DNA of 64,000 nt from Janthinobacterium violaceinigrum (GTDB taxonomy: Bacteria > Pseudomonadota > Gammaproteobacteria > Burkholderiales > Burkholderiaceae_D): the NCBI RefSeq assembly GCF_009208555.1, contig NZ_WFLI01000001.1, positions 186,001 through 250,000 on the forward strand. The letters run 5' to 3'. Shown piece by piece: positions 8,101-16,220 of this stretch. The translations under genes and the position numbers were made by a program. The notes under the pieces are model-generated. The model did no database searches. It was not told the DNA's origin and worked only from the letters and a program-made list of their open reading frames with translations. Numbering within the stretch: position 1 is the stretch's first letter; each line of letters starts with the position of its first letter.

Positions 8101-9772
8101 CGCCGGCCGCGCCGAGACGCGGCAAGCCACGGGCCAGGTGCTGCTGGCCATGCAGCGGGGCTTCGACAGCGTCGAGCGCCGTTTCGACCTGATCGAGGAC
8201 AGGCTGGGCAGCGACTTGCATTACCTGCAAGAAATGATGACCGTGAGCCTGATGGACGACTATGCGACGATGGACATCGCCATAGCCAATGCCGAGACGG
8301 AAAACCTGCACGCGGCGACGGCAGCGGCGGCCGACGGCCCCCGCCTGGCCGACGACCCCGCGCGCCTGGCCGATTACCGCAACCGGCTGGTGAACGGCGT
8401 GCGCAACAAGCTGCTGGGCCTGCCGCGCCGCCGGCTCGAGGACACGCTCGACAGCAGCTGGCTGCAGACCTGGCCGCTGCCGGCCGGCGCGGCGACGCGA
8501 CAGGCGGGGCAGGTGAGCATCAACCGCATCGGCGACTGCCATGATTTCTATGTGCGCCGCAGTACGGGGGCGGAGGAAGCGAGCCAGCGCGTGTATTTTT
8601 CTGCCGCCTATGGCAAGACGGTGGCCAGCCGGCTGCTGTGGGTGTCCGAACACCTGATGCAGTTCTCGGACCATCCGCAGGGCATGATTGCCGACCTGGA
8701 CGAACTGATCGTGGCACCGTCGGAAACGCTGCAGGGTTTTCTCAGCGACTTTGCCGACAATCAACCGTTCCTCGACGGCTTGATCGATGACTACGTGCAG
8801 GCGCTGGCCAGCCTGGCAGCGCGCTGCCGCGCCATCATTCCCGTGCAGGGCAGCCAGGATTGGCGGCTGCCGCCGGGCCGGCTGGGCGACGCGGCCTTGC
8901 TGCATGGCTTGATGTTCGACGCCGTGCCCGTGCTGGACCTGGCCGAGCTGGAAATGGAAAGCGTGGCCGCAACGCAATTGGCCGAGCGCGCCAGCCACCT
9001 GGGCAGCCTGTCGCGCTTCCTGACCAGCCCCAGCCTGGGCTGGCGCGCCGTCAAGCTGCAGCGCGTGCTGGCCGTGGCCCACGTCTTGCGCGTGGCCGAC
9101 CTGTCGCTCGTCAGCGACGAGGGGCAAGTCACGCTGTGGGTGGCTTTCCGCGGCGCGCGCCAGCCGGTGGCGCAGCTGCGCCTGGTGGCGGGGCAGGTGG
9201 TCGACAGCCAGTTGTTGATCATCGGCAATAGCCTGCTGGTGCAGATCCAGCGCGCCATGCAGCCCGTGCAGCAGCGCTGGATCGCGCAGTACAACGGCCG
9301 CATCGGGGCCGATGCGAAGGCGGAACTGGCGGCCCTCGACGGCAGCGTGGCGCGCCTGATCCAGTTCATGGCGCTGGCGGGCCTGGCCGAAACGGCCATG
9401 TCGGAAACGCTGAGCCTGATCTGGACCTCGGGCCGCCTGGCCGCCTATCTGTCCAGCCAGGCCAGCCTGGCCAGCAGTGGGCAAGGCAACCAGTTCAGTC
9501 CGCCTGTCGCCGCCATGCTGCAGGCAGGCCAGCTCAGTGCCGATACGGCGCGCGCCCGCTTGCGCGCCACCCTGGCGGCGCGTGCCGGCCGCCAGGCGGA
9601 CGACGTGGGGCGCGATCCCCTGGTCGACCGCTTGCGCCAGGAAACGCATGCCTTGCTGGAACGTGCGCTGGCGCACCGCGCCATGCTGCAGCGCTGCGTG
9701 CTGCCGCCGCTGCTGGGCGCGCTGGACCCTGAACCGGCGCCCAGGCGGCAGGGGGAGGGGGCCCTGACCTAG
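2174..9772 (+). CDS. Giant GH18 chitinase fused to propeller-, ankyrin- and helical toxin-like regions (2532 aa)
   Basis: ATG 2174 is preferred over the upstream open frame because an SD (CGGAGC) precedes it and the upstream residues look untranslated. No signal peptide or transmembrane start. Residues ~1-240 form an unassigned beta-rich domain. A GH18 barrel spans ~245-760 with the active-site motif DGIEIDWE at 475-482 (catalytic acid Glu482; the usual second Asp is Glu478), MMTYDYGG near 556-563 and VMAWDLSG near 730. Residues ~800-1110 contain repeated GG/DG-rich strands resembling a beta-propeller. Residues ~1130-1200 are ankyrin-like (WLHHLAAAGNQTGMAQAL). From ~1625 long coiled coils begin, with a hydrophobic helix near 1846-1860 and an extended amphipathic helix ~1909-2020. 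Family knowledge: signal-less GH18 subunits occur in insecticidal Tc complexes. Use as a host- or fungus-directed effector is inference. Confidence 0.85.
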   Translation: MKTSTAEYGLKWQFHKRNGVDTIVLLNTSQQELAIAKLEITMNIAVGTVTGKNSLDAIMTAKKIDERDWPQKKEEYFLAEMNKHEGMLDEQALFATDEFFAPWGALASSEEHPAEYTRMAISKAGGYAAVVSVGTEQTGRLAMSGMPEFVYQVRYLRKPAVIPANLGRDLSYVSSFKYLVCRSSIDGLTRLPAIRVQFDGSNDWLDVPLDLLQASMGDKRSRVIDQSCRDLVTAAAFSRRSLGYYANYFGYQRDVFIRDVPFQNINELSYGMFTINQDGTPASSDHWGDDWQLSSLQFMKQLNPDLKVHLIVGGWPKVLEFEVCDCFSVREMQESASRAEPLNKDATISVYRIRQGQAVVEMYYRLWAPLTMNGSVVQPSAAPTRFAWSTVLVPTYLNNLWANVGGAIGSETFGSGARSAYRPDDSVRIQFALAAALQQKIQPAAELFSMVGNDPVKAQRFAEAMVQTVVLMGFDGIEIDWEYPGKDDGPAYVRILEALRAAEANASFNPEKRRIYLGIASPAAAAKIRLIDSGDVPSGSDTYWRPIGRLVDTIHMMTYDYGGPWLTYSDFNAPMLPASDAGAGEQPSGVRETLATMLDYADRLCFTRQQLSLGLPIYGRGVKVVPEAGGQRDPDARLGINCRTDGPAEGQFSDQPGTYLYSHIAGQMKLGSRSDKFPNFVAPGLHPKARAPYLYVPARDGQPAISVTYDDPASIREKIRYAKTESLGGVMAWDLSGDLPASDPRSLLRAIGDELRQERPAAQPELLALPDSSLYRRAAREGTALPARPLWSVGRDYGAPLASRDMAVSAEVLAMAALPGGRLALALADGAVQIMAPNRAVTPWEWEARAVWHLAAPVVALLALPSGRLLALQQNGELARIDAQDGTTPVQRIATGLAPQAGSLVAGWGEQALYFDGTALRTVTAPARREQAWQVSPPMPLAATALVALPGGLLLSGAARSAELPSVALWKIDGGKLALQAAVPRSGREDWGAIAFLSALSDGSVAALTANGNYQAYGPAALQPERPQAATWAALSDGEQVGRALLPLPQGGFVSISDGAYMFWGRRGSGYVMLQRLSSSRSADAAAVLDNGDVVIAKGRALRYLAARGWPRAQAGLQPSWNWRDGDDGRSWLHHLAAAGNQTGMAQALAQGAPPELQATDAASGAQESLAETALRAQHCAIVPQLTAAGAPLWSGGNAERTSALLNEPVLAALLPPELLASTPYLLPDLPLAGAPIAPATVAFLSDNPRIATLIATALAPVLPETARQVQHLVQDYAIDDALLAAARGEGDTCLMHVLVPDGARADDCKQAEGVGEDLRQVLVQLLGQRHADPDAFIAAIDAIWTAADKVRPWRRQECRQLVAAAARPKRPDAYRVVSEPAVYEQALLHYAALVELGWPAPAGEPQASLAQRAPAHYRMLMQAGRDALTPNGWDDPVLRTDLAKRALPNEVTALLVMAPWMAAPMGAAADALIGGMGTAVRAYHQQELDAGRLVVSDLAAVQDPYTALGEFSGGPAMAGLAMQQLLLWSCTTPQGAVLALPAAAAFLALRAPAPWIPQGDVNAYAQQWFSWAEDPPYLAQDPVALPEQTDAVTPLPARSSNAPVRRVLDPADTSPVPGIDEEASRRRRLEQSVRATQMKFMVQTWQNNMLVDSKLQAQEDERLLKSPYTARIDELTRNAAQADATLNNTRARRELVRDLENKPFSLSAAELRKAGIDVKLPAGMSEDQRLPDDLYDDALEHEHVRLDGVEKDAVAARSKAIGEVDSLRRKRDMDPQRLRQLEQQAKLKGQLEAAQRKISKMQDYALLADSIAHYGASALDWLHDKGVISGKFAEVAKTILTWANRIVQIGIAVATIAYGWKQMRAMQGLGSIGKGGDSISMMFSIGMAAFNIVQCAIFGPPPDPMEEMYKALSKQIEAVGKALQESLAAMSQQLASMQAGIYNRLDGIEDKIDGLGRELGRQMAELSAQMDEGFAAGRAETRQATGQVLLAMQRGFDSVERRFDLIEDRLGSDLHYLQEMMTVSLMDDYATMDIAIANAETENLHAATAAAADGPRLADDPARLADYRNRLVNGVRNKLLGLPRRRLEDTLDSSWLQTWPLPAGAATRQAGQVSINRIGDCHDFYVRRSTGAEEASQRVYFSAAYGKTVASRLLWVSEHLMQFSDHPQGMIADLDELIVAPSETLQGFLSDFADNQPFLDGLIDDYVQALASLAARCRAIIPVQGSQDWRLPPGRLGDAALLHGLMFDAVPVLDLAELEMESVAATQLAERASHLGSLSRFLTSPSLGWRAVKLQRVLAVAHVLRVADLSLVSDEGQVTLWVAFRGARQPVAQLRLVAGQVVDSQLLIIGNSLLVQIQRAMQPVQQRWIAQYNGRIGADAKAELAALDGSVARLIQFMALAGLAETAMSETLSLIWTSGRLAAYLSSQASLASSGQGNQFSPPVAAMLQAGQLSADTARARLRATLAARAGRQADDVGRDPLVDRLRQETHALLERALAHRAMLQRCVLPPLLGALDPEPAPRRQGEGALT

Positions 9773-9849
9773 GCCGGCAGCTTGCTGCGCGTATATACAT
9801 TTATTTGCAATAGTGCTATTTTGCAATAGTGGCCCGTCAGGGCCGCCAT

Positions 9850-9887
9850 GCGCCGCATGTCCGGCTTGGCTGGATATGCGGCGCTTT
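9850..9887 (+). terminator. Hairpin terminator after the giant chitinase gene
   Basis: Perfect 9-bp arms GCGCCGCAT (9850-9858) and ATGCGGCGC (9876-9884) with an inner mini-stem, followed by TTTG. Located ~80 bp after the stop codon and before the next start. Confidence 0.55.
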
Positions 9888-9959
9888 GTCGTCCGGGCGC
9901 CGCCAGCGCGGCAGGCCCGCTTGCCCAGCATGATCCAGATTACGAGAGAGAGCCGTACG

Positions 9960-11435
9960 ATGCGTGTTCATTTTTCATCCGCCGCCCTGGCTGTGGCGCT
10001 CGCCGCGGCGTTTCCGGTAGCCGCCATCGGCGCCGGCGCCTTGCCGGCCGTGCAGCAGCAAGGCCAGGCCCAGCGCGACATTGCCGCCTTTGTGCGCAGC
10101 GAAATGCAGGAGCGCCAGATTCCTGGCTTGCAGCTGGCAGTAATTCATCGCGGCAAGGTTGTGCTGTCGCGCAATTTCGGCCTGGCCAGCCTGCAATACC
10201 AGGTGCCCGTGACGGATGCCAGCCTGTTTTCCATCAATTCGGCCACGAAAGCGTTTGCGGGTGTGGCCGTGATGCAACTGGTGCAGCAGGGCAAGGTCGA
10301 CCTGGCTGCGCCCGTGAGCCAATACCTGACGGGCTTGCCGCCAGCCTGGCAAGCCGTGACAGTGACCCAGCTGCTCAACCATACATCGGGCTTGCCCGAT
10401 GTGCTGGACCAGCGCAGCGGCAAGCTGGTGGGGCCGCAGCCGGACGACGCCGATGCAGCGTGGAAAGCCGTGCAGGCGCTGCCCGTGGAAGCCAGGCCAG
10501 GCGAGCGCTACCGCTACAACCAGACCAATTATGTGTTGCTGGCGCAATTGATCGAGCGGCAAGGCGGCCAGCCGTTTACCGAATTCGTCCAGCGCCAGCA
10601 GTTCGATGCGGCGGGCATGCGGCACAGCGGCTTCGGCGACGCGAAGGACGTGGTCGCCAACAAGGCCAGTTCCTACGTGCTGAACCGGGGCGGCAAGGGC
10701 TACCGCAACGTGATCGAGGATTTTCCCGTATTCATGCGGGCGGGGGCCGGCATCAACAGCAATGCGGGCGAGCTGGCCAACTGGCTGATCGCGCTGCAGT
10801 CGGGCCGCTTGCTGGCGCCCGCCAGCCTGGAACGGCTGTGGCAGCCGACCAGCTTGAATGACGGCAAGCCTGGGGCCTGGGCGCTGGGCTGGCCCACCAT
10901 CGGCCGCGATGGCCACCGGGCGGTGGCCGGCATCGGCGGCGCCCGCTCGGCCTTTTATGTGTATCCCGACGATGACCTGGCCGTCATTATCCTGAGCAAC
11001 CTGGCCGGCGGCCAGCCGGAACAGCTGATCGATACTGTCGCCGGCTTTTACGTTCCCGCCCTGCGCCAGCTGCGCGGCGGCGCGTATGCCGCGCACTTGC
11101 TGCGCCAGCAAGCGGCCAGCGCGGGCTTCGACGGGCTGGACAAGAAACTGGCGGCCATCCGGCGCCAGCACGGACTGTCAGCCCCCAGCGAAGACGACTT
11201 GAACGCCTGGGGTTACCGCCTGCTGGGCCGGCAGCAGCCGACACAGGCGGTTGCCGTCTTCGCGCTGGGCGTGCAACTGTATCCGCAAGGGGCGAACGGC
11301 CACGACAGCCTGGCCGAAGCGTACGAAGCGGGCGGCGCGAAGGCGCTGGCCGTCACGCATTACCGGCGGTCGCTGGAACTGGACCCCGGCAATACGCACG
11401 CCACCGAGCGCCTGCGCGTGCTGGCCGCCGATTAG
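9960..11435 (+). CDS. Secreted serine hydrolase of the class C beta-lactamase family, 491 aa
   Basis: A signal peptide (VALAAAFPVAAIGA) is followed by a beta-lactamase/PBP-like domain with SATK at 94-97 (SxxK nucleophile) and a YNQ triad at 186-188 where the family usually has YxN. The third motif is GIGGARSAF in place of HTG/KTG, a common variant in esterase-type members. The last ~80 residues contain a TPR-like pair (DSLAEAYEAGGAKALAVTHY, then LELDPGNTHA). Likely a periplasmic peptidase or esterase rather than a true beta-lactamase. The start at 9960 is chosen because it gives a clean signal peptide after a GAGAGAG SD. Confidence 0.85.
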   Translation: MRVHFSSAALAVALAAAFPVAAIGAGALPAVQQQGQAQRDIAAFVRSEMQERQIPGLQLAVIHRGKVVLSRNFGLASLQYQVPVTDASLFSINSATKAFAGVAVMQLVQQGKVDLAAPVSQYLTGLPPAWQAVTVTQLLNHTSGLPDVLDQRSGKLVGPQPDDADAAWKAVQALPVEARPGERYRYNQTNYVLLAQLIERQGGQPFTEFVQRQQFDAAGMRHSGFGDAKDVVANKASSYVLNRGGKGYRNVIEDFPVFMRAGAGINSNAGELANWLIALQSGRLLAPASLERLWQPTSLNDGKPGAWALGWPTIGRDGHRAVAGIGGARSAFYVYPDDDLAVIILSNLAGGQPEQLIDTVAGFYVPALRQLRGGAYAAHLLRQQAASAGFDGLDKKLAAIRRQHGLSAPSEDDLNAWGYRLLGRQQPTQAVAVFALGVQLYPQGANGHDSLAEAYEAGGAKALAVTHYRRSLELDPGNTHATERLRVLAAD

Positions 11436-11455
11436 CGGCCAGCCTGGCGGACGCC

Positions 11456-12031
11456 TTACCTGGCAGCCTGGCCGTGTTCGGCCCCATGCAGGGCCAGGTA
11501 AGCGGCCAGGTTCTCGTCATCGATGCCCAGGGCGCGCAAGACTTCGGCCGTGAAGGTGACGGGTGCCGTGCCGGGCGCCGTGATGACGCGCTGGTCAGCC
11601 ACGGCCCAGGGCACGTCCTGGTACAGGGCGGCGCCCCCATAGCCGGCATCGATCAGGTTGTCGGCGCTGTTGGAGGTGTGGCGCACGGTGTCGAGCACGC
11701 CAGCCTGCGCCAGCACGCGCGTGCCGTCGCAGATGCCGGCCAGCACCACGCCCTTGTCGCGGGCGGCGCGCAGCAAGGGACCCAGGTCGGGCGCCTTGCC
11801 GCTTTGCCAGTGGCTGCCGCCGCACACCATCAGCAAGTCGAGCTCATCGAGCGAAATGGCTTCCAGTGCCAGTTGCGGCGTGACCAGCATGCCGCCGGAC
11901 GAGGTGACGGGCAAGCCGCCCGGCGTGGCGAACTGCGTGTAGAAGCCGTAATACAGGCGCGCCGTGGAGTTGATCAGGGCGGTTTCCCAATCGGCAAAGT
12001 TCTCGGTCAGAATGGTGATGGCACGTGTCAT
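11456..12031 (-). CDS. DJ-1/PfpI family protein, 191 aa
   Basis: A class I glutamine amidotransferase-like fold with the nucleophile elbow GICDGTRVLA (Cys of the ICxG motif) and an N-terminal ITILTENFADWE strand-turn carrying the acidic residue typical of this superfamily. The start at 12031 (MTRAITIL) is preferred over the upstream in-frame start because AGGAC sits 7 bp upstream. The gene converges on the serine hydrolase. Members include deglycase, chaperone and peptidase types; the exact activity cannot be read from sequence alone. Confidence 0.85.
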   Translation of the reverse strand: MTRAITILTENFADWETALINSTARLYYGFYTQFATPGGLPVTSSGGMLVTPQLALEAISLDELDLLMVCGGSHWQSGKAPDLGPLLRAARDKGVVLAGICDGTRVLAQAGVLDTVRHTSNSADNLIDAGYGGAALYQDVPWAVADQRVITAPGTAPVTFTAEVLRALGIDDENLAAYLALHGAEHGQAAR

Positions 12032-12264
12032 GAAAAGTCCTGTCGCAGGTGGTGATATCAATAGTACAGGCTGGCTAGCCCGTTGGTGCCGAAATCATAA
12101 TAAAAAGTACTGACAATTTCTGTCAGGAGCGAGCGCGAAAGTCCTGCCGTGCCGGCACGGTGGGCAGCGCAGAAATGGGGCACATATTGCCGGCGACTGC
12201 GCTACAATCGCTGGCCCGTCCGCGCGGGCCTGCCCCTGATCAATACCTACTCTTTGCCGCCTCC

Positions 12265-13923
12265 ATGCTGATTCTGTTTTGCCGTGTCCTGTTGAGCATT
12301 GCCGGCCTGCTGATTTTCTTCCTTTTCGATCAATTAAGCGCGAACGAATACCTGAAACTGAGCGTCTTGCTGGCCGCGTTCCTGCTGGGCGCGGGCAGCG
12401 TGCTGCATGCGTGGCGCTGCCGTGCCGGCGCATTCACCGTGCTGCTGCGCGTCGTGGTGCCTGTGTTTTACCTCGACGCCGCCGTCAAGGGCTTCTTGCG
12501 TGGCTATTTTGGCATGCGGCCGAATCCCAATGCAGTTTTGCAAGCCATGTTTGCGACAGATCAAGCCGAAACGGGAGAGTTTTTCCTGCACAACAGCGTC
12601 GCGCTGGCGCAAGCGGCCGCCTGGTTCGTGCTCGTGACGGCGGTGCTGCTGCTGGCCGACCGCCGGTTGCAGCGCTGGCAGGCGGGGCGCGACAGTGCGG
12701 CGCCGGGCTTGCTGCAAAAAGGCTTTGCCGTCTTCATGGCCGCGTTTCTCGTGTCACTGCACGTCAATACCACCATGCGGCGCGAAAATCCTGCCCTGTT
12801 CTGGCCGCTGCGCTACCAGCAGTACAGTGCGCAGCTCGAGGCGATGAAGTCCATGCAGCATGCGCTGACGGCCGCCATGGCTGCGCCGCGCGACTGGAAT
12901 GTGCAGTACGCGGGCGAGGATGCGCGCACCGTCATCCTCGTGATCGGCGAAAGCACCAACCGCGCCTCGATGTCGCTGTATGGCTATCCGCGCGCCACCA
13001 CGCCCCAGCTCGACGCCATGCGTTCGAAGCTGCTGGTATTCAATGACGTGATTTCGCCCGCGTCCAGCACGGTGGAATCGATGATGACGATGCTCACGCC
13101 GGCCGACATCGGCAACCCCGACGCATGGATGGCCAAGCCGAATTTGCTGATGCTGGCCGAGGCGGCCGGCTACAAGACGTTCTGGGTGTCGAACCAGACG
13201 CGCAACGACGGCTGGATCGGGCTGCTGGCGGGCGAGGCGGATGAAAGCGACTTCATCAACTATGGCACTGGCCGCGGCGAAAACAATTTTGACGGCAACC
13301 TGTTCCAGCCGTTTTCCCACGCGCTGGCCGATGCGGCGCCCAAAAAGCTGATCGTCGTGCACTTGCTGGGCGCGCATCCCAGCTACGACATGCGCTATCC
13401 CAGCCGTTTTTCGCATTTCGACCAGGCGCATGATGCCGTCAGCGCGCAAATGGCCAGCCAGGGCAGGTCCAGCTGGATACGCAACCAGCGCGACGAGTAC
13501 GATAACGCCATCCGCTATGGCGACTACGTGCTGGGCACCCTGATCGGCATGGCGGAAAAGGCCAAGTCCGGCCGCGCCGCCTCGCTGCTGTTTGTCTCCG
13601 ACCATGGGCAGGAAGTCGGTTACAGCCGCAACCATGCGGGCCATTCCGCTTCGGACAAGAGCGGCTATGAAATCCCCATGCTGATCTGGAATAACCAGCA
13701 AGCGCCGCAATCGACGGCTGCGCGCGCCGCGCTGGAAAGCCGGCCGTATCAAACGGACAAGCTCGATGCGACCGTGCTGGGCTTGCTGAAGATCGAGACG
13801 CGCTATTACGCGGCGCACGACGATATCCTCAGCAGCGCGTTTCAGCCCGTGCAGCGCTTCATGAACGGCTTGCAGTACCAGCGGGGCACCCCGGCAGCGG
13901 CCCGCGGACCTGGCGCCAGCTGA
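12265..13923 (+). CDS. Phosphoethanolamine transferase of the EptA/CptA sulfatase-fold family, 552 aa
   Basis: Hydrophobic helices near the N-terminus precede a periplasmic alkaline-phosphatase-like domain. Signature pieces are VILVIGESTNRASMSLYGYP (metal ligand Glu in GES), SPASSTVESMMTMLTP (nucleophile Thr region), FVSDHGQEVG (metal Asp-His) and NHAGHS. Such enzymes move phosphoethanolamine onto lipid A or core sugars in the outer leaflet of the inner membrane. The start is uncertain: GTG 12160 and ATG 12175 are also in frame, but ATG 12265 begins directly before the first membrane helix. It converges with fpr through a strong bidirectional stem-loop. Substrate (lipid A versus core) is not decidable. 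Confidence 0.85.
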   Translation: MLILFCRVLLSIAGLLIFFLFDQLSANEYLKLSVLLAAFLLGAGSVLHAWRCRAGAFTVLLRVVVPVFYLDAAVKGFLRGYFGMRPNPNAVLQAMFATDQAETGEFFLHNSVALAQAAAWFVLVTAVLLLADRRLQRWQAGRDSAAPGLLQKGFAVFMAAFLVSLHVNTTMRRENPALFWPLRYQQYSAQLEAMKSMQHALTAAMAAPRDWNVQYAGEDARTVILVIGESTNRASMSLYGYPRATTPQLDAMRSKLLVFNDVISPASSTVESMMTMLTPADIGNPDAWMAKPNLLMLAEAAGYKTFWVSNQTRNDGWIGLLAGEADESDFINYGTGRGENNFDGNLFQPFSHALADAAPKKLIVVHLLGAHPSYDMRYPSRFSHFDQAHDAVSAQMASQGRSSWIRNQRDEYDNAIRYGDYVLGTLIGMAEKAKSGRAASLLFVSDHGQEVGYSRNHAGHSASDKSGYEIPMLIWNNQQAPQSTAARAALESRPYQTDKLDATVLGLLKIETRYYAAHDDILSSAFQPVQRFMNGLQYQRGTPAAARGPGAS

Positions 13924-13932
13924 CATGCAAAA

Positions 13933-13969
13933 GGCCCGGCGCCGCCGCACATGGCGGCGGGGCCGGGCC
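13933..13969. terminator. Bidirectional stem-loop between eptA-like gene and fpr
   Basis: Very GC-rich inverted repeat with outer arms GGCCCGGC and GCCGGGCC and inner CCGCCG/CGGCGG arms around ACATG. On the minus strand it is followed by TTTT. It sits exactly between two convergent genes. Confidence 0.75.
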
Positions 13970-13985
13970 CCGGGAGCGATGCCGC

Positions 13986-14759
13986 TTACTTCTCGGCGAA
14001 CGCGCGCTCGACGACGAAGTCGCCAGGCGTCGAGGTATTGCCTTCCTTGAAGCCACGCGCTTCCAGCATTTCCTTCAGGTCGCGCAGCATGTCCGAGCTG
14101 CCGCAGATCATCACGCGGTCTTCGGCCGGATTCAGTTCTGGCAAGCCCAGGTCTTCGGCCAGCTTGCCGTTTTCGATCAGTGCCGTGATGCGGCCCATGT
14201 TGCGGAAGTCTTCGCGCGTCACGGTCGGGTAGTAGCGCAGCTTGTCGCTGACCATTTCGCCCAGGAATTCATGCTGCGGCAGATGCTCTTCCAGCAGCTC
14301 GCGGTAAGCCAGCTCGTCGACCTGGCGCACGCCGTGCACGAGGATCAATTGGTCGAAGCGCTCGTAGATGTCTGGATCGCGCACGATGCTGAGGAAAGGC
14401 GCCAGGCCCGTGCCCGTCGACAGCATGTACAGGCGCTTGCCTGGCAGCAGGTAGTCGGATACCAGGGTGCCCGTCGGCTTGCGGCCCACGATGACGGTGT
14501 CGCCCACTTGCAAGTGCTGCAGGCGCGACGTCAATGGACCGCCCGGCACCTTGATGCTGAAAAATTCCAGGTGGTCTTCGTAATTGGCGCTGGCGATACT
14601 GTAGGCGCGCAGCAGGGGCTTGCCATCGACGCGCAGGCCGATCATGGTGAAATGGCCATTCGAGAAACGCAGCGACGGGTCGCGCGTGGTGGTAAAGGAG
14701 AACAGGGTATCCGTCCAGTGGTGCACGCTTAATACGCGCTCTTCATTCATCGAACTCAT
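13986..14759 (-). CDS. fpr: Ferredoxin--NADP+ reductase, 257 aa
   Basis: A typical bacterial subclass I FPR. FAD-binding RAYSIAS, phosphate-binding GTGLAPFLSI, NADP-side VMICGSSDM, and the characteristic C-terminus FVVERAFAEK, which ends at the family's usual length (~257-259 aa). The start at 14759 (MSSMNEERVLSV) gives that length; the longer frame adds 14 uncharacteristic residues. The enzyme passes electrons between NADPH and ferredoxin or flavodoxin in the cytosol, often in oxidative-stress defence. Confidence 0.92.
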   Translation of the reverse strand: MSSMNEERVLSVHHWTDTLFSFTTTRDPSLRFSNGHFTMIGLRVDGKPLLRAYSIASANYEDHLEFFSIKVPGGPLTSRLQHLQVGDTVIVGRKPTGTLVSDYLLPGKRLYMLSTGTGLAPFLSIVRDPDIYERFDQLILVHGVRQVDELAYRELLEEHLPQHEFLGEMVSDKLRYYPTVTREDFRNMGRITALIENGKLAEDLGLPELNPAEDRVMICGSSDMLRDLKEMLEARGFKEGNTSTPGDFVVERAFAEK

Positions 14760-15065
14760 AGTGTTTGTTGGCTGGTCAAAAAAATGGTTAGTTGCTGGCA
14801 ACTGCTGGCAAAAGTGAAACCCTGTGTAGGCCCAGACGCTATTGTACTGGCCTCCACACGAAATTGTTACCGTCTATCGCCGCCATTGCTGCCGCACGCG
14901 GTGCCGACATTATAGTGCGAATGGCAAGGCGGGGCTGAAATTCGCCCGGAAACGGGCGCCGGGCATGCGGACTCTTGACCTGGCTCACTTTTTCGCCGGG
15001 GGGGCCAGGATGGACCACGATGGGGCCCGGGGCGCAGGCGTCCCGGGCTTGCCGCAGCGGCAAGG
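14760..15065. other. Intergenic region upstream of fpr
   Basis: A 306-bp stretch between fpr and the lodB-like gene. It must contain the minus-strand fpr promoter, but I could not assign a confident -35/-10 pair. A CGCCCGGAAACGGGCG hairpin lies at about 14943-14958. No gene seen. Confidence 0.4.
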
Positions 15066-16220
15066 CTAGGCCTGGAGGCCTGCGGCGGCGCCATGCCGGC
15101 CGGCCCGGCGCTGCCAGAACGGCGCATCGGGCCAGCGCTGCTCGGCGCCGTAAAAGCCGCGCCGCATCTGCAGATAGGTTTCAAACGAAGCGAACACGCT
15201 GCGCCGGTAGCCCGACGCCATGCCAGGGTCGCCCGCCAGGTAGGCTTCCGCCACCCGCGCCGCATGGATGCCCGACGCCATGGCCTGGCCGATGCCCAGC
15301 GAAGAGATCGGGTCGAAGCAGGCGGCCGCATCGCCAGCCGCCGTCCAGTTCTCGTCCGCGGGCAGCGACGCCACCCGGCTGTGGATGGCGTAGTGGCGCA
15401 GGGCGTCCGGCGCGGGCAAGCGCGCCAGGATATCGCGCACGTGGCGGGTGTCCATGCCGGCCTCGCGCCACGGCGCCGATTCCTTTAGCCGTAGGCGCTT
15501 GAGGATGTCGGCATCCGTGATGAAGGCCAGCGCCACGCGGTCGCCGGGCAGGGGCGCGGCGTAATACCAGCCGTGCGAGGTCGTTTCTACCAGGGTGCGG
15601 TGCGGCAGGAATTGCGGTTCTGCCAGCTGATAATAGGCGTACAGCGCCACCAGCGAGTCTTCCGTGTGGATGGGGCGCTTGCGCTGGCGCACGATGGCCG
15701 CCTGCTTGCCGCTGCAATCGATCAGGTAGCGGGCCGTCAGCGCCGTTTCCTGGCCATCGGCCAGGACGCGCAGCCGCCATGGCTCGCCGTGTTCGAGCTG
15801 CACGAGTTGCGCCGGGCGCAACAACGCCACGCCCGCCTGGCGCGCCTGTTCGAGCAGGATGGCGTCATACTGCCTGCGGTCCAGGTGCAAGCCGTGGCCG
15901 TGGCTGCTGAACACGGCGTCGCGCGACATCAGTTCGGCGCTGCCCCAGGCGGCCGCGTGGGAAAACGCGGGCAGCTGGGCGCCGTCCAGCAAGTCGCGTC
16001 CCACGCCCAGGAAGTCCAGCATGGAAAAGATGGACGACGATACCGTTTCACCGGCCCGGTAATCGTCGAACAGCTGCTTTTCCAGCAAGGCGATGCGCAA
16101 GCCCGTGTACCGGGCCAGGGTCAGGGCGGCGGCAGTGCCGGCGGCACCGCCGCCGACAATGACGACGTCGTAGCCGCGCGCTGCGGCTACGCTCGTTGGC
16201 AAACCCGTTGGCACGCTCAA
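15066..16220 (-). CDS. LodB/GoxB-like FAD-dependent oxidoreductase (quinone-cofactor maturase), ~384 aa
   Basis: Dinucleotide-binding VIVGGGAAGTAAALTLARY at the N-terminus, followed by a halogenase-like flavoprotein fold (AGETVSSSIFSMLDFLG, then a second GD motif AAGDAAACFDPISSLGIGQAM). It resembles the tryptophan-halogenase-related LodB/GoxB group, which is needed to build the cysteine tryptophylquinone of the partner oxidase. The start is unusual: no ATG lies before the FAD motif, and the TTG at 16220 overlaps the TGA of the upstream lodA-like gene by four bases (GTG at 16214 is an alternative). The overlap argues for translational coupling. Confidence 0.8.
   Translation of the reverse strand: MSVPTGLPTSVAAARGYDVVIVGGGAAGTAAALTLARYTGLRIALLEKQLFDDYRAGETVSSSIFSMLDFLGVGRDLLDGAQLPAFSHAAAWGSAELMSRDAVFSSHGHGLHLDRRQYDAILLEQARQAGVALLRPAQLVQLEHGEPWRLRVLADGQETALTARYLIDCSGKQAAIVRQRKRPIHTEDSLVALYAYYQLAEPQFLPHRTLVETTSHGWYYAAPLPGDRVALAFITDADILKRLRLKESAPWREAGMDTRHVRDILARLPAPDALRHYAIHSRVASLPADENWTAAGDAAACFDPISSLGIGQAMASGIHAARVAEAYLAGDPGMASGYRRSVFASFETYLQMRRGFYGAEQRWPDAPFWQRRAGRHGAAAGLQA

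Noticed and set aside
7124..9931. A 935-codon open frame on the minus strand
   Set aside because: Second antisense shadow of the same gene, same composition and no motif.
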